26,148 nt of DNA from Azolla pinnata (taxonomy: Eukaryota; Streptophyta; Polypodiopsida; Salviniales; Salviniaceae), in the NCBI GenBank assembly GCA_037176905.1, contig JBBBWG010027623.1, positions 1 through 26,148 of the forward strand, read 5' to 3'. Below, piece after piece: positions 9,591-19,200 of this stretch; the first letter of the stretch is position 1, and the number at the start of each line of letters is the position of its first letter. A program made the translations under genes and the position numbers. The notes beneath the pieces were generated by a model, which saw only the letters and a program-made list of their open reading frames with translations, made no database searches and was not told the DNA's origin.

Positions 9591-10102
9591 TGAATATCGC
9601 CATAGCTGCAGCTTTAGCTGCAGCTTGATCTACCCCAGCTGCTGCTAGAAAAGGAGAAACAGCTGCAGAACGAATGAATGAATGAATGAATGCAGCTTCA
9701 GAGCTGCTGATCGCCATAGCTTCAGCTGTAGCTAGCTCGCTGGATCTAGCCCAGCTGCTGCTTGCTGCTGCAAGAAAAGGAGAAACAGCTGCTGGAATGG
9801 ATGAATGAATGAACGAACGAATGAAAATTTGTAGCTTAAGTCGCCATAGCTGCACAATGAATGAATGAAGGAATGAAATTTGCAGCTTCAAGTCGCCATA
9901 GCTGCAGAATGAATGAATGCATGAAATTTGCAGCTTAAGTCGCCATAGCTACGGAATGAATGAATGAATGAATGAATGAAATGAATGAATGAAATTTGCA
10001 GCTTAAGTCGCCATAGCTGCAGAATGACTGAATGAATGAATGAATGCATAAAATTTGCAGCTAAAGTCGCCATAGCTGCACCTGTAGCTAGCTAGATCTA
10101 GC

Positions 10103-10138
<36 letters not shown>

Positions 10139-10290
10139 AGAAATGGAGAAACAGCTGCAGAATGAATGAATGCAGCCGTAGTGATCGCCATAGCTGCAGC
10201 TGTGTAGTGATCGCCATAGCTGCAGCTGTAGCTATAGCTAGATCTAGCCCAGCTGCTGCTGCTGCTGATAGAAAAGGAGAAATCAACATG
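9590..10290. repeat. Compound repeat with nine TCGCCATAGCT cores
   Basis: TCGCCATAGCT occurs at 9597, 9711, 9841, 9893, 9940, 10008, 10067, 10185 and 10211. It is usually followed by GCAG and joined by (GAATGAAT)n and AAATTTGCAGCTTAAG segments. Longer units also carry CCCAGCTGCTGCT and AGAAAAGGAGAAACAGCTG. Spacing varies from 26 to 130 bp. A (CTG)n run of about eleven units lies at about 10104-10137. Confidence 0.9.
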
Positions 10291-10304
10291 TGTGGAAAGG
10301 GTAA

Positions 10305-10305
10305 C

Positions 10306-10350
<45 letters not shown>

Positions 10351-10640
10351 CCACCATCAACCTCCTCCTCATCATCACCACCACCACCGCCCACCATCAT
10401 CATCATCACCAGCAGCAGCATCATCAGCAGCTGCAGCCGCATCGACACCGACACCGACATCGCCATCGATGACTTGTCACCATTGTCGGCACACATCATC
10501 ATCACCATCATCATCTCCATCTCCATCTCCATCTCCATCTCCATCAGCACCAGCATCACCACCACCAACAATCATCACCAGCAATCCTCATCATCAACAG
10601 TTACCGCAGCAACAACAATCATCATCACCATCGTGATCCA
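10305..10640. repeat. TCA/ATC trinucleotide tract
   Basis: Long (TCA)n at about 10307-10350, then impure (TCC), (ACC), (ATC) and (CATCTC) tracts. All frames give homopolymeric Ser, His or Asp peptides, so the ORFs here are by-products of the repeat. Confidence 0.9.
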
Positions 10641-10808
10641 TAATCATTAGATATCTGCACGCCACATTTGTACGTACTTCTTTTCTGCATGCAATTCTGC
10701 CAAACCATGATGGCTGAATCATATCATCGAGTGCGGCCCTGCATGCAGCAAAACCCTGCTGATGCTGCTGCAAGCATTGTAACAAAACAAAACAAGAAGG
10801 GATTCAAT

Positions 10809-11193
10809 TCAACAGATGATGATTGATAATGATTGATGATGGTGGTGCTGGTGGTGATGATGATGATGATGGTGATGGTGATGGTGAAGTGGTCCTGCCT
10901 GCCTGCAAACCAAACCCTCCACCTTCTTGTCAAGAGTCAAGACCTGTGAAGTACCACCTCATGCATAGAATCCTTCCCTTCCTTCCTTAATTCCTTTCCT
11001 TTCCTTCTCTTCCCTGCAACAGATGATTGATGATTGATGATTGATGATTGATGATTGATGATTGATGATGATGATGATGATGAAGTGGTCCTGCCTGCAA
11101 ACCAAACCCTCCCCTCCACCTTCTTGTCAAGACCTGTGTACCATCTCATGCATGGAATGCTTCCCATCCTTCCTTAATTCCTTTCCTTTCCTT
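10809..11193. repeat. Direct duplication, period about 196 bp
   Basis: Both copies begin with CAACAGATGA and a TGATTGA/TGA microsatellite. They continue with GAAGTGGTCCTGCCTGC (10886 and 11082), CCACCTTCTTGTCAAG, CTCATGCAT, and CCTTAATTCCTTTCCTTTCC. The first copy has extra bases in the AGTCAAGACC part. A CCTT-rich tract continues from the second copy to about 11280. Confidence 0.85.
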
Positions 11194-11284
11194 CCTTAAT
11201 CCTTTTCCTTTCCTTTGCTTTGCTTTCCTTCCCTTCCTTCCCTTCCTTCCCTTCCTTGATCCTTCCTTGATCCTTCCTAGGTCA

Positions 11285-12780
11285 AACATGTCGAGCTCTC
11301 TCCCTCGGAATCACGTGGGCAGCAAGGCTGCCAAGCAGAGAGAACAAAACAACAGGGAATTAGAAGGTCAATGAGATGGACCAGCCCATTATTATACGTA
11401 CAGACATAACATTACGTTACAACATCCTTGCTGCCCAAGATTCAGGACGATCGCTGGAATGCAGCGACCAGTCAGCTCTTCGATCCAAGGGTTGAATTAG
11501 GCCACCAACGAGATCTCGATCCTGTGGAAATACTTACACGATTAGGCTATGGAAAAAAGGAGGGACCTCATGCATTGGGCTTGAACCATGTCCAGATCAT
11601 CTGAATGGAATCAATACATGTTGCATTGCCTTTGACTGCCCCAGCTGCACTGAAATGCACAAACAGATCCCTCAATCTGCCTGCTACCTTCACCACATTG
11701 TCCTGATATATATATATATATATATATATCTCTGCTTTGTGAGCGACATCGGCGCTTGTTTGCGAGGAGGACGATACCACATCGGATCAACTGCCCATTA
11801 GCTCGGCATAAGCATATCCATGTTAATGCTAGCAATTGGGAATCTCTCTCTTTCTCTGTGTCTGTTTTCTTTCTGAGGTCTCGGTAGAGTGTGTCTGTCA
11901 CAAGGAAGGGATCAGCCTCTCCAACATGTCGGTCGGGTTGGGTCGGTGTCGCTTTCCCACCATCGATGCCTCGAGCATTTCATTCCAAGCCTCTCTTTCC
12001 CATTGCACTTAGAAGACAAAATCATCATCTTCATCATCATCATCATCATCATCTTTTCTTCAGCTAAAAAAAGAAAAGCGCAGAATCCGGCAAAACATTT
12101 CGAGAATCGCTGCCGATTGCCCTTTCCATGATGTATAGCTAGCTCTCACAACCTCCCGGATTACACGATCAAGAAAGCATGCTGCACGATTCCGACCTGG
12201 GGTTCGATCCAGCTGCCCTCTGCATCCACCATTCCATTGATGCACACCATGATTAGCAAAAGAACAAAAGAAAAAAGGTCAAATATATTTATATATATAG
12301 CTAGATGTATGTGTATGAATGCTATGTATGCATGCAAAAGGGGGAGTCTTGTCAATTAACTCTAAAAGGTATCTATCATCTATCTTAGGTTGTTTGTTTG
12401 GCACAACACAATATTGTTGTGTAATCAAGGGCTTCTTCTTCTTCTTCTTCTTCAAGGTTTCTTTCATACCTCTAGTGGATGATCAGGGAGAGAGAAAAGA
12501 CAAGTTCCTCTTTTGTTTAACAACATAATGGAGACAAGATTTCTCTGTCTCCCTCTCCCTCTCTTTCAGTCCTTCCAAAAAGGTTCCTTCCAATCCAAAG
12601 AGCTCTGGGAAGAACAAGAAGAAGGAATTGCATCTTATTTCCCTTTTTCCTCCTACCCCCTTGTGCTGTTTTTCTTCTTCCATAGCATTTCATTCGTTGC
12701 ACATAATAACACCACACCATACCATCATTGCCTCCTCTTGCATATTCCCACTCTCACTTGGGGCCAGGTTCCTCTGTCAT
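11285..12780. other. Intergenic region upstream of the GA3ox gene
   Basis: About 1.5 kb with no supportable protein gene. It contains a long inverted repeat (11307-11443), an (AT)n run at about 11706-11730, (TCA)n at about 12022-12054 and (CTT)n near 12430. Small ORFs here are low complexity or lack any recognisable domain. Confidence 0.6.
11307..11443. repeat. Inverted repeat, possible hairpin transcript
   Basis: TGGGCAGCAAGG (11316-11327) is perfectly complementary to CCTTGCTGCCCA (11426-11437). The pairing extends outward as GAATC (11308-11312) with GATTC (11439-11443) across a small asymmetric bulge, giving about 17 pairs over a loop of roughly 98 nt. A competing local hairpin GGCAGC-AAG-GCTGCC lies at 11318-11332. 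It does not match any conserved plant miRNA I can recall. Confidence 0.4.
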
Positions 12781-12784
12781 TTGC

Positions 12785-12787
<3 letters not shown>

Positions 12788-12834
<47 letters not shown>

Positions 12835-12947
12835 CATCCTCATCATCATCATCATCATCCTCTTCATCATTCCTCCTCTTCATCATTCCTCCTCATCATT
12901 CCTCCTCCTCCTCCTCCTCCTCCTCATCATCATCATAATCATCAGCG
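12788..12947. repeat. TCA/TCC microsatellite in the GA3ox promoter region
   Basis: (TCA)n from about 12788 to 12830, then impure TCC/TCA, CTCCTC and CATCAT runs. It ends about 130 bp before the TATA box of the GA3ox gene. Confidence 0.9.
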
Positions 12948-13077
12948 TCATCATCTTCTACTCCTCCTCGTGCAGGCTGGTCGGTCGGTCGGGTCGGGTC
13001 AGTCGCTATTGCCTTCCACTTCTTATTCTATTCTTCTTCACAGCCCCTCAGCTCCTCTCCCCTCCCCAAAAATGGCC

Positions 13078-13085
13078 TATAAAAG
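13078..13085 (+). promoter_or_regulatory. TATA box of the GA3ox gene
   Basis: TATAAAAG, a strong match to the plant consensus, lies 150 bp before the chosen ATG. It predicts transcription starting near 13110 and a pyrimidine-rich leader of roughly 120 nt. Confidence 0.65.
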
Positions 13086-13114
13086 CTCCACAAACCTCAT
13101 TGATACAAACAGTC

Positions 13115-13141
13115 ATGTCCTTGGCTTGGTACTTACTCTAG
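13115..13141 (+). CDS. Candidate uORF in the GA3ox leader
   Basis: An eight-codon reading frame, MSLAWYLL then TAG, lies between the predicted start site and the GA3ox ATG in a different frame. If the leader begins near 13110 the ATG is almost at the cap, which would weaken its use. Confidence 0.3.
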   Translation: MSLAWYLL

Positions 13142-13227
13142 ACTCTTTCCTTCTTCTTGTTCTTGTTGTTCTTCTTCTTCTTCTTCTATCAGTTGTACTA
13201 GTACCCGAATCCGGGGGAGAGACAATT

Positions 13228-15034
13228 ATGCCAACTGCCCTACTCTGCCCAACTAACTTCCATCAGCCTCCAGCCGGAGCAGCCTTGCCCAGCTCATACG
13301 TCTGGCCAGAGCAAGACCGGCCCTCGTGCATCCATGCCGCTGCTGCTTCCGACATACCCATCATCGACATGGCAATTGCTGACTCCGACCCGAGCTCCAT
13401 GGCCAGCAAGCTCAGCCATGCTTGCGAGAACTGGGGCATCTTCTATGTACTCAACCATGGCATCCCTGCTGCTTTGATCGACGCCGCAAGGGACGCTTCC
13501 GCAAGGCTCTTCTCCCTCCCCCTCGACGTCAAGATGCGCGCCCTCCGCAGCGATGGCCAATTCGAAGGCTACGGCAAGCCCATCATCGCCAAGTTCTTCA
13601 AGCAGCTCATGTGGGTCGAGGGCTTCACCATGATGGGGCACCCAAGCTCTTCCATCGCCGACACCACGAGCCGGATTTGCGCCGAGGGAGAGAATGAATT
13701 CAGGTGTGCTCTCTGCATGCATGCATACATAGATCAATCAAACAATCGATCCTTTTGATCAATTGAACGATCAGTTTGAACGATCCATCAATCGGCTATA
13801 GCGTACCACGACATCATGTTGCCTGCCATCGGCCATTTGTAACTGGCCGGGGCATGGCTGTTATGTGTTGTTGTTTGACCTTCAACTAGCAGCCGGCTTG
13901 TATGTGTGCTGGTTGACCTTGACAATGCTTCAAACCATGCAAAAATGTAGGTTGACTGTTCAATGACCACTAGTATCTGTGTGTACCCGAGTAAAGCCTG
14001 GATCGGAGCATGTTCTTCGCATTAGCCCGGGGCGAAGTATGTCTTCCCACAGCATGGATACCATTGAAATCATCTTTATCCTGTGCCACAATTTGATGAA
14101 ATCATCTGAACACAGTCAATTCATTCAGCTTGGCACTTACCTCGAATTGACGCCGGCAAGATCGCTCCCTTTTTTTCCTTTTCTTTTCTGTTATTGCTCT
14201 CCAGGGAAACGTTCGAGGCCTATGACATTGCCATGAAGAAATTAGCGGGGAAGCTGTTGAGTAGGATCCTCATGGGCTTGGGGGTCGACATGGGGGAATT
14301 CGAGCACAAACAGTTCATTCCAGAGGAAGATTGCTATGCAGCATTACAACTGAATCACTACCCTCCATGCCCGAACCCGCTGATGACCATGGGCCTTCCT
14401 TCACACACCGACTCCACATTCCTCACCATCCTCAACCAGGGCGAGGTCGCTGGCTTAGAGATATACAGGCATGGCGAGTGGATGCATGTTCCCCCCTTGC
14501 AAGGCTTGCTCGTCGTCCATGTCGGTGACATGCTTCAAGTTAGTATAACCAAAATCCTGGCTTTGTTGGAAAACGAAGCAGTCCCCTTCCCTGAAACCAC
14601 AACCATCATCATGAAAAGCATGCCATATAAACTGAACAGCTGAACATACCACAAATTTATCCGATGTCAAAGTTTTGTGGAACCAAACATGAATGGGATC
14701 ATGCATACATCAAAAGAAGATTGAGCCAAGTTTCACTCACCTTCTTTCTCTCCATGTGAACTTCCAGATTCTCAGCAACGACAAGTATAAGAGCGTCGTG
14801 CATAGGGCGATTACAAATAAGGCCAAGCCTCGGCTCAGCATTGCTTATCTGTGCGGGCCCCCCCTTCATGCTACCATTAGCCCACCTGATGAAGTCGTGA
14901 AGTCGTCGTTCAACCAGCAACCCATTTACGGGCCGACAAAATGGATAGAGTTCCTGCATGCAAAAGCCTTGCACTTCATGGGAACCCTAGATTACCTCAA
15001 AGCTGAATGGCACCATAGCAGCAGCTTCATCTGA
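13228..15034 (+). CDS. GA3OX: Gibberellin 3-beta-dioxygenase (GA3ox), 358 aa, three exons
   Basis: This 2-oxoglutarate/Fe(II) dioxygenase family makes bioactive gibberellins by 3-beta-hydroxylation, for example GA9 to GA4 and GA20 to GA1. Exons are 13228-13703, 14205-14538 and 14768-15034, with GT-AG borders and matching phases. Together they give 358 residues, the usual GA3ox length. The N-terminal DIOX_N domain has IPIIDM and ACENWGIFYVLNHGIP. The segment GYGKPIIAKFFKQLMW-EGFTMMG is characteristic of GA3ox (family: FFxKxMWSEGFTxxGSP). The iron ligands are H226, D228 (SHTDSTFLTIL) and H282 (VVHRA), and the 2-oxoglutarate contacts are R292 and S294 (RLS). GDMLQ-ILSNDKYKSV and a C-terminal KWIEFLHAKALHF also fit. 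The ATG at 13228 was chosen because the TATA box at 13078 lies downstream of the only longer in-frame ATG (13072). GA2ox or another DOXC dioxygenase is less likely. It is tail to tail with the OPT gene. Confidence 0.88.
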
Positions 15035-16284
15035 TGCTTGGCTGACAAAAATGGCGACATGTAATGGGTTTTGTATAATACCAATCTTAGAGAAAGTAGG
15101 AACAAATAGATTCTTCACGTGTAGCTGTAACTTGTGCTTCTCTTTCTTCCACCGCTTGTCCTCTATCATGTCATGGTATGGGCTGCTGGCATCCTTTTCA
15201 CGCAAAGTCACCGCAACCCATCTAGATTGAGATGATACTGGGGATTCAGTGGAAAATTGCGGCGTTTTCCATTTGAAATGCGATGCCGGACCCAGAGCCA
15301 CTGAGTTAATTCCGGCTCCCTTGTGATTTGATCCCAACCACGGTTCTTTTTGCAAATCCATGCTCCATAATCTGCCCTGTCAAAGTCACCAACGATTTTG
15401 TCTGGCCTCGTAATGCTCCAGAACGCCTCTGTGACGCTCAAGTGCTGCTCAAAGCCGGAAAAGACCAGCAAGTTGCGACCTGACGTTTCGTAATAAAAAC
15501 AGCAGACGAAAGGAAAAGCATGATATGATATCAAACCCAGATTGAATGTGGCACAAAGATATATGAGCTTTTGAGATGCAGTTACTCCCAACTAAAATAG
15601 CTTTATTTATTATGGAACAGTTACAATAAATTTGTGTTTCCATCCAATCTCTGTTCCACCTCCTCACAAAAATGCACCGGCTGGAACAAAACAAACTGTG
15701 TCGAATTGTGGCCTAATTGACAGCAGATAAAAGATGCAACAAGAATCATCCGGCAACTAAAAATTTGCCCAGTTCAGCAGCTAGCCTTTACCCATTCATG
15801 CAACAGAATTTAAGGGACCGTCAAATCAAGAAGAAATATACAAGAGTTCAGCACCAAGTAGTGACAGTGAAAACTAGTCAGGCATTCAGAGGTCTGGATT
15901 GCTCCACATCACGAGATGAACTCCATGTCGGCTGCCATCCGACACGAAACAACATAACCACCCGGTTTAAATTATAATACCAGCTCATACCCTAAAGCAG
16001 TCGATTGCCAAATCTAATCGCATAGCAGTTTCAATACTCAAATGTTGGAAATGAGACAAGTAAACGAAGAGAAGGGAAAAGATGATACCATTAAGAATAA
16101 ACAGCCATATCAGACAAAGTTTTTCATAGAAAAGAAACTTTGTATAATAAAAGGAGGTGTTTCATGCATCATTCTTACTTACATTTCTGAGCACTCACAC
16201 CTCAAAAAGAATATCTATGAAAATGATATAGAGGAAATATATTACAGAGATCAAGAATAGAGGACGGTGTATATTCAAAGCTTT
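15035..16284. other. Convergent 3' flanks of the GA3ox and OPT genes
   Basis: About 1.25 kb between two stop codons on opposite strands. It should hold both 3' UTRs. A minus-strand AATAAATAAAG (complement of about 15601-15611) is a candidate poly(A) signal for the OPT gene. A coding-like minus-strand fragment lies at 15208-15480. Confidence 0.5.
15208..15480 (-). pseudogene. Coding-like fragment, possibly LINE endonuclease relic
   Basis: A minus-strand frame reads ...FEQHLSVTEAFWSITRPDKI then VGDFDRADYGAWICKKNRGW and DQITREPELTQWLW before a stop at 15208. The amino-acid mix looks protein-like. A hydrophobic-VGDF-(N)-x-x-D core followed by a basic/Gly segment is seen in the AP-endonuclease domain of plant L1-type LINEs (GDFN). 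A second open minus-strand frame (15361-14987) overlaps it after an apparent frameshift. No start or promoter is evident and the family assignment is a guess. Confidence 0.25.
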
Positions 16285-19200
16285 TCAAGAGAAAGCTGGA
16301 CAACCATAGACCTCAATGCCAGGGGCAGTGGGACATGACGCAAATGGGCAGTTATCGAGATTTGCACCCCACCATTGTAGAGAGATGTCTTCCCATCCTA
16401 GGAACATATAGAGCATTATCCCCATGAAAGCAAGTCCGGCATCTAGGCCTCCAGACAGGACATAGTTATAGCGCTGCCACCATGCTTTCCGGTATCGGAA
16501 TATGACAAAACTAAAGATGAAGCCCATCAGGCACCAGCTGGTGAAATTGACAGCAGTGGCAGGTGGCATCATGCCAGTTGCACCTATCAAGATTGGCATA
16601 TTGATGAGCCTTATCCATCTTTGATTTGGGAAACGTCGGCATGCTAGCCACACCAGAAGGGGAGCAACTGCTCCGATGACAAAGAACCAGTTCACTGAAG
16701 AGTAGAGGCCGAGATCGCCAAAAATCCGGCGTGGCCCAATCAGCCCCCATATCACAGATGCATCAAAGAAGACTCGGTCCCCCGGACATGTCCACGGGCT
16801 GTTCGGAGGCAATACCGATTGGTCGCATATACCAGGAATATTCTCGATCATATACCATGCTGTCCCCAAATAGGATACAGCTGCAACAGCTGTTCCTACT
16901 AGCTGTGAATCGAATGCAAACACCCAAACAGAAGGCATGTTTTACAACACTAATCACACATACCAACAAAGGTTCAAACACATCTTAATGGAGATGGAAC
17001 TAGCTGCATTGTTTACTACACTAATCACATACCAACCTGAGTTACAAACACATCTTAAGAGAGATGCATAAGATAATGTGGCAGATCTATGCATCTTAAA
17101 AACCTCAGCATCTAGGAATTCTAGATGCGTTTAAGATGTGTTTATATAGTGATTAATAAAAAAAATCCATGATTTATAGATGCCCATGTTTATTGCCCTA
17201 CTTCCTATTTTGTCAGAAATCAATATTGCCATACATCCCTATTTTCCTTCCTTTCTATTAACAGTAGTTTACTGCATACGCACTTATTTCCACAACATCT
17301 CCTTCTTTATTTCTTTTCTTTGATTATTTCCTCAGTTCTTTTCTGAGACTAGTTCATTCTTTATCTTTTTATCAACATTTCGTTGAAAATTGGATTTGTC
17401 TCTCTTCCAATTTGTAGCTTCACCCATTTTCCTTTCGAAATATCATTCAAAGTGGTATGTTTGTTCTTTTTGCAACAACGTTCCATGTCTTTCTTTTTTA
17501 GACAGCATTCTCTTTGTTTTCCTTTCCACAGTAATTTGTTGATTATTCTTCTGAATCCTGGGCCAAGTATAAATACATATATAATATATATGGATACCTG
17601 AGCCATAAACATTGCTCGAGGGGGAACTTTCATGTAGTGTCCGAGCTTGAAATCTTGCAAAAATTCTAGGGCTTGAGACATGCTAATGTAGCCATAAACT
17701 TTGAAGCATACATTAGCGACTGGGTGTCCAGGATAAAGGTACCCAATCAAATATTCTGTAATGATGTTAATCCCCGGTGACTGCAAATCATCAACAGACA
17801 TGAAGTAGATTTAGTGAAGGAGCATATCAATTTTCCTTACCATGAGAGTGAAATTAGAAGGAAAAAAATATGCAATGCCCCAGCATGAAACGTATCTTCT
17901 TGAGGTAGGGTATTGTTTTTCCAAACATACGAGTGGATTTGGAGGAAACACAATATTTCAAAATGATTTAATCACCTGATTTGTTGTTGCCCTTATTATC
18001 CCGATTGGTAGAGTGAAAACAAATGCAATTATACAAGCCAAAATCACGCCCCACCATGGCAACTGCAATTGCTCATTGTATGTTTCACATGCAGCTATGG
18101 CAATGGCAATGGTCACCACAAGAATGCCCAGAAACCAGAACTGAGGAACTTGCTTGTATTGCCTCATAAGGCGTGTATGAACATCGACATTTTGAGATTT
18201 AAAAGCAGCTCTGCTCAGCTCCAATATGTCTCTACATGCCAAGAAATGTGTAAATGTCCATTTATATCTAAAGCATCACAAATAATATGCTCAGAAATGT
18301 AGACGAGAAGTTCCTATGCTATTTGCTGTCACAAGATTATCGCTTTCGCATTTGTTGTATTGTACAGCATAACAGTATGTTCACAAACCCTAGAACTGAC
18401 CCAGAGTCATCTACTATAATTAACAATTTACAAGTGGCAGACAGTGCTGTTGTTTAATAGAGGGCAAAACAAACTTCCAAATAAAACATGAATCGTAAGA
18501 CAAATTACCTGCCATGGAAGAGTATCACATGAACAACGGTAGCACTGAGAGCTGCAAAGCCAAGACCATATGAGAAGACAAAGAAGGTACTGAGATGCAA
18601 TTTCCCATAAGCAGTGTATGCTGCTTGATCCAGCTGGAAATTTGAATCAATAATCTTGGATATTTCATAAGGTTGGCCTGATCCAGTGAAAAGCCGGTCC
18701 GAGAAAATAGGAAAATTTCTTGCATCAAAGACATTTGAGAAATATGTTAACGGTGTGACTATATAAACCACCAAGACATAGCCAGCCAGCACGTTGGCAA
18801 TGGCAAACCATGGCGAGGCAAGAGGACTGCCAAGGTAAGATGATACTGCCGACCAATCGAGACCAATTGCCCCTAATCCAAGACCAGAGAGACCAGAGCC
18901 CAGCTGCTGAGCAAATACGGATTGTGGGTAAACCCAGCAAAGCCACGACAGGGAGGTAAGCATTGGAAATAGGTAGCCAGGTAGAAGGTAATAAGCAAAA
19001 CTGCATACTAATGTAAGAGCAAAAAATTGGTTTCTTGTCAATCCTCCCTTGGGCCGAACGTCTTTTTCATGCAATGCCCTGTGGAAAGTAAGGTCTATTG
19101 ATATTAGAACTGTGATCGCTCTAATGCAGTCAGCCCTTTCAAATTTCATTCTCTCTAATTTCATTGATTCACAGTTGTATCATTTGTTCTAATGCATCAA

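Noticed and set aside
10162..10650. 162-codon and 114-codon ORFs rich in Ser or His
   Set aside because: They are translations of (TCA)n and related microsatellites; every frame on both strands gives a homopolymer, with no start context or flanking coding signal.
11774..11784. ATACCACATCG, close to the plant snRNA upstream element
   Set aside because: No TATA box lies 24 or 34 bp downstream and no snRNA sequence follows.
12198..12216. GGGGTTCGATCC, a second box B-like sequence
   Set aside because: It lacks a box A, T-stem pairing and any acceptor stem, so chance is the simplest explanation.
12628..13227. Upstream extension of the GA3ox frame
   Set aside because: The extension is coded by TCA/CTT microsatellites, has no ATG until 13072, and that one lies upstream of the TATA box.
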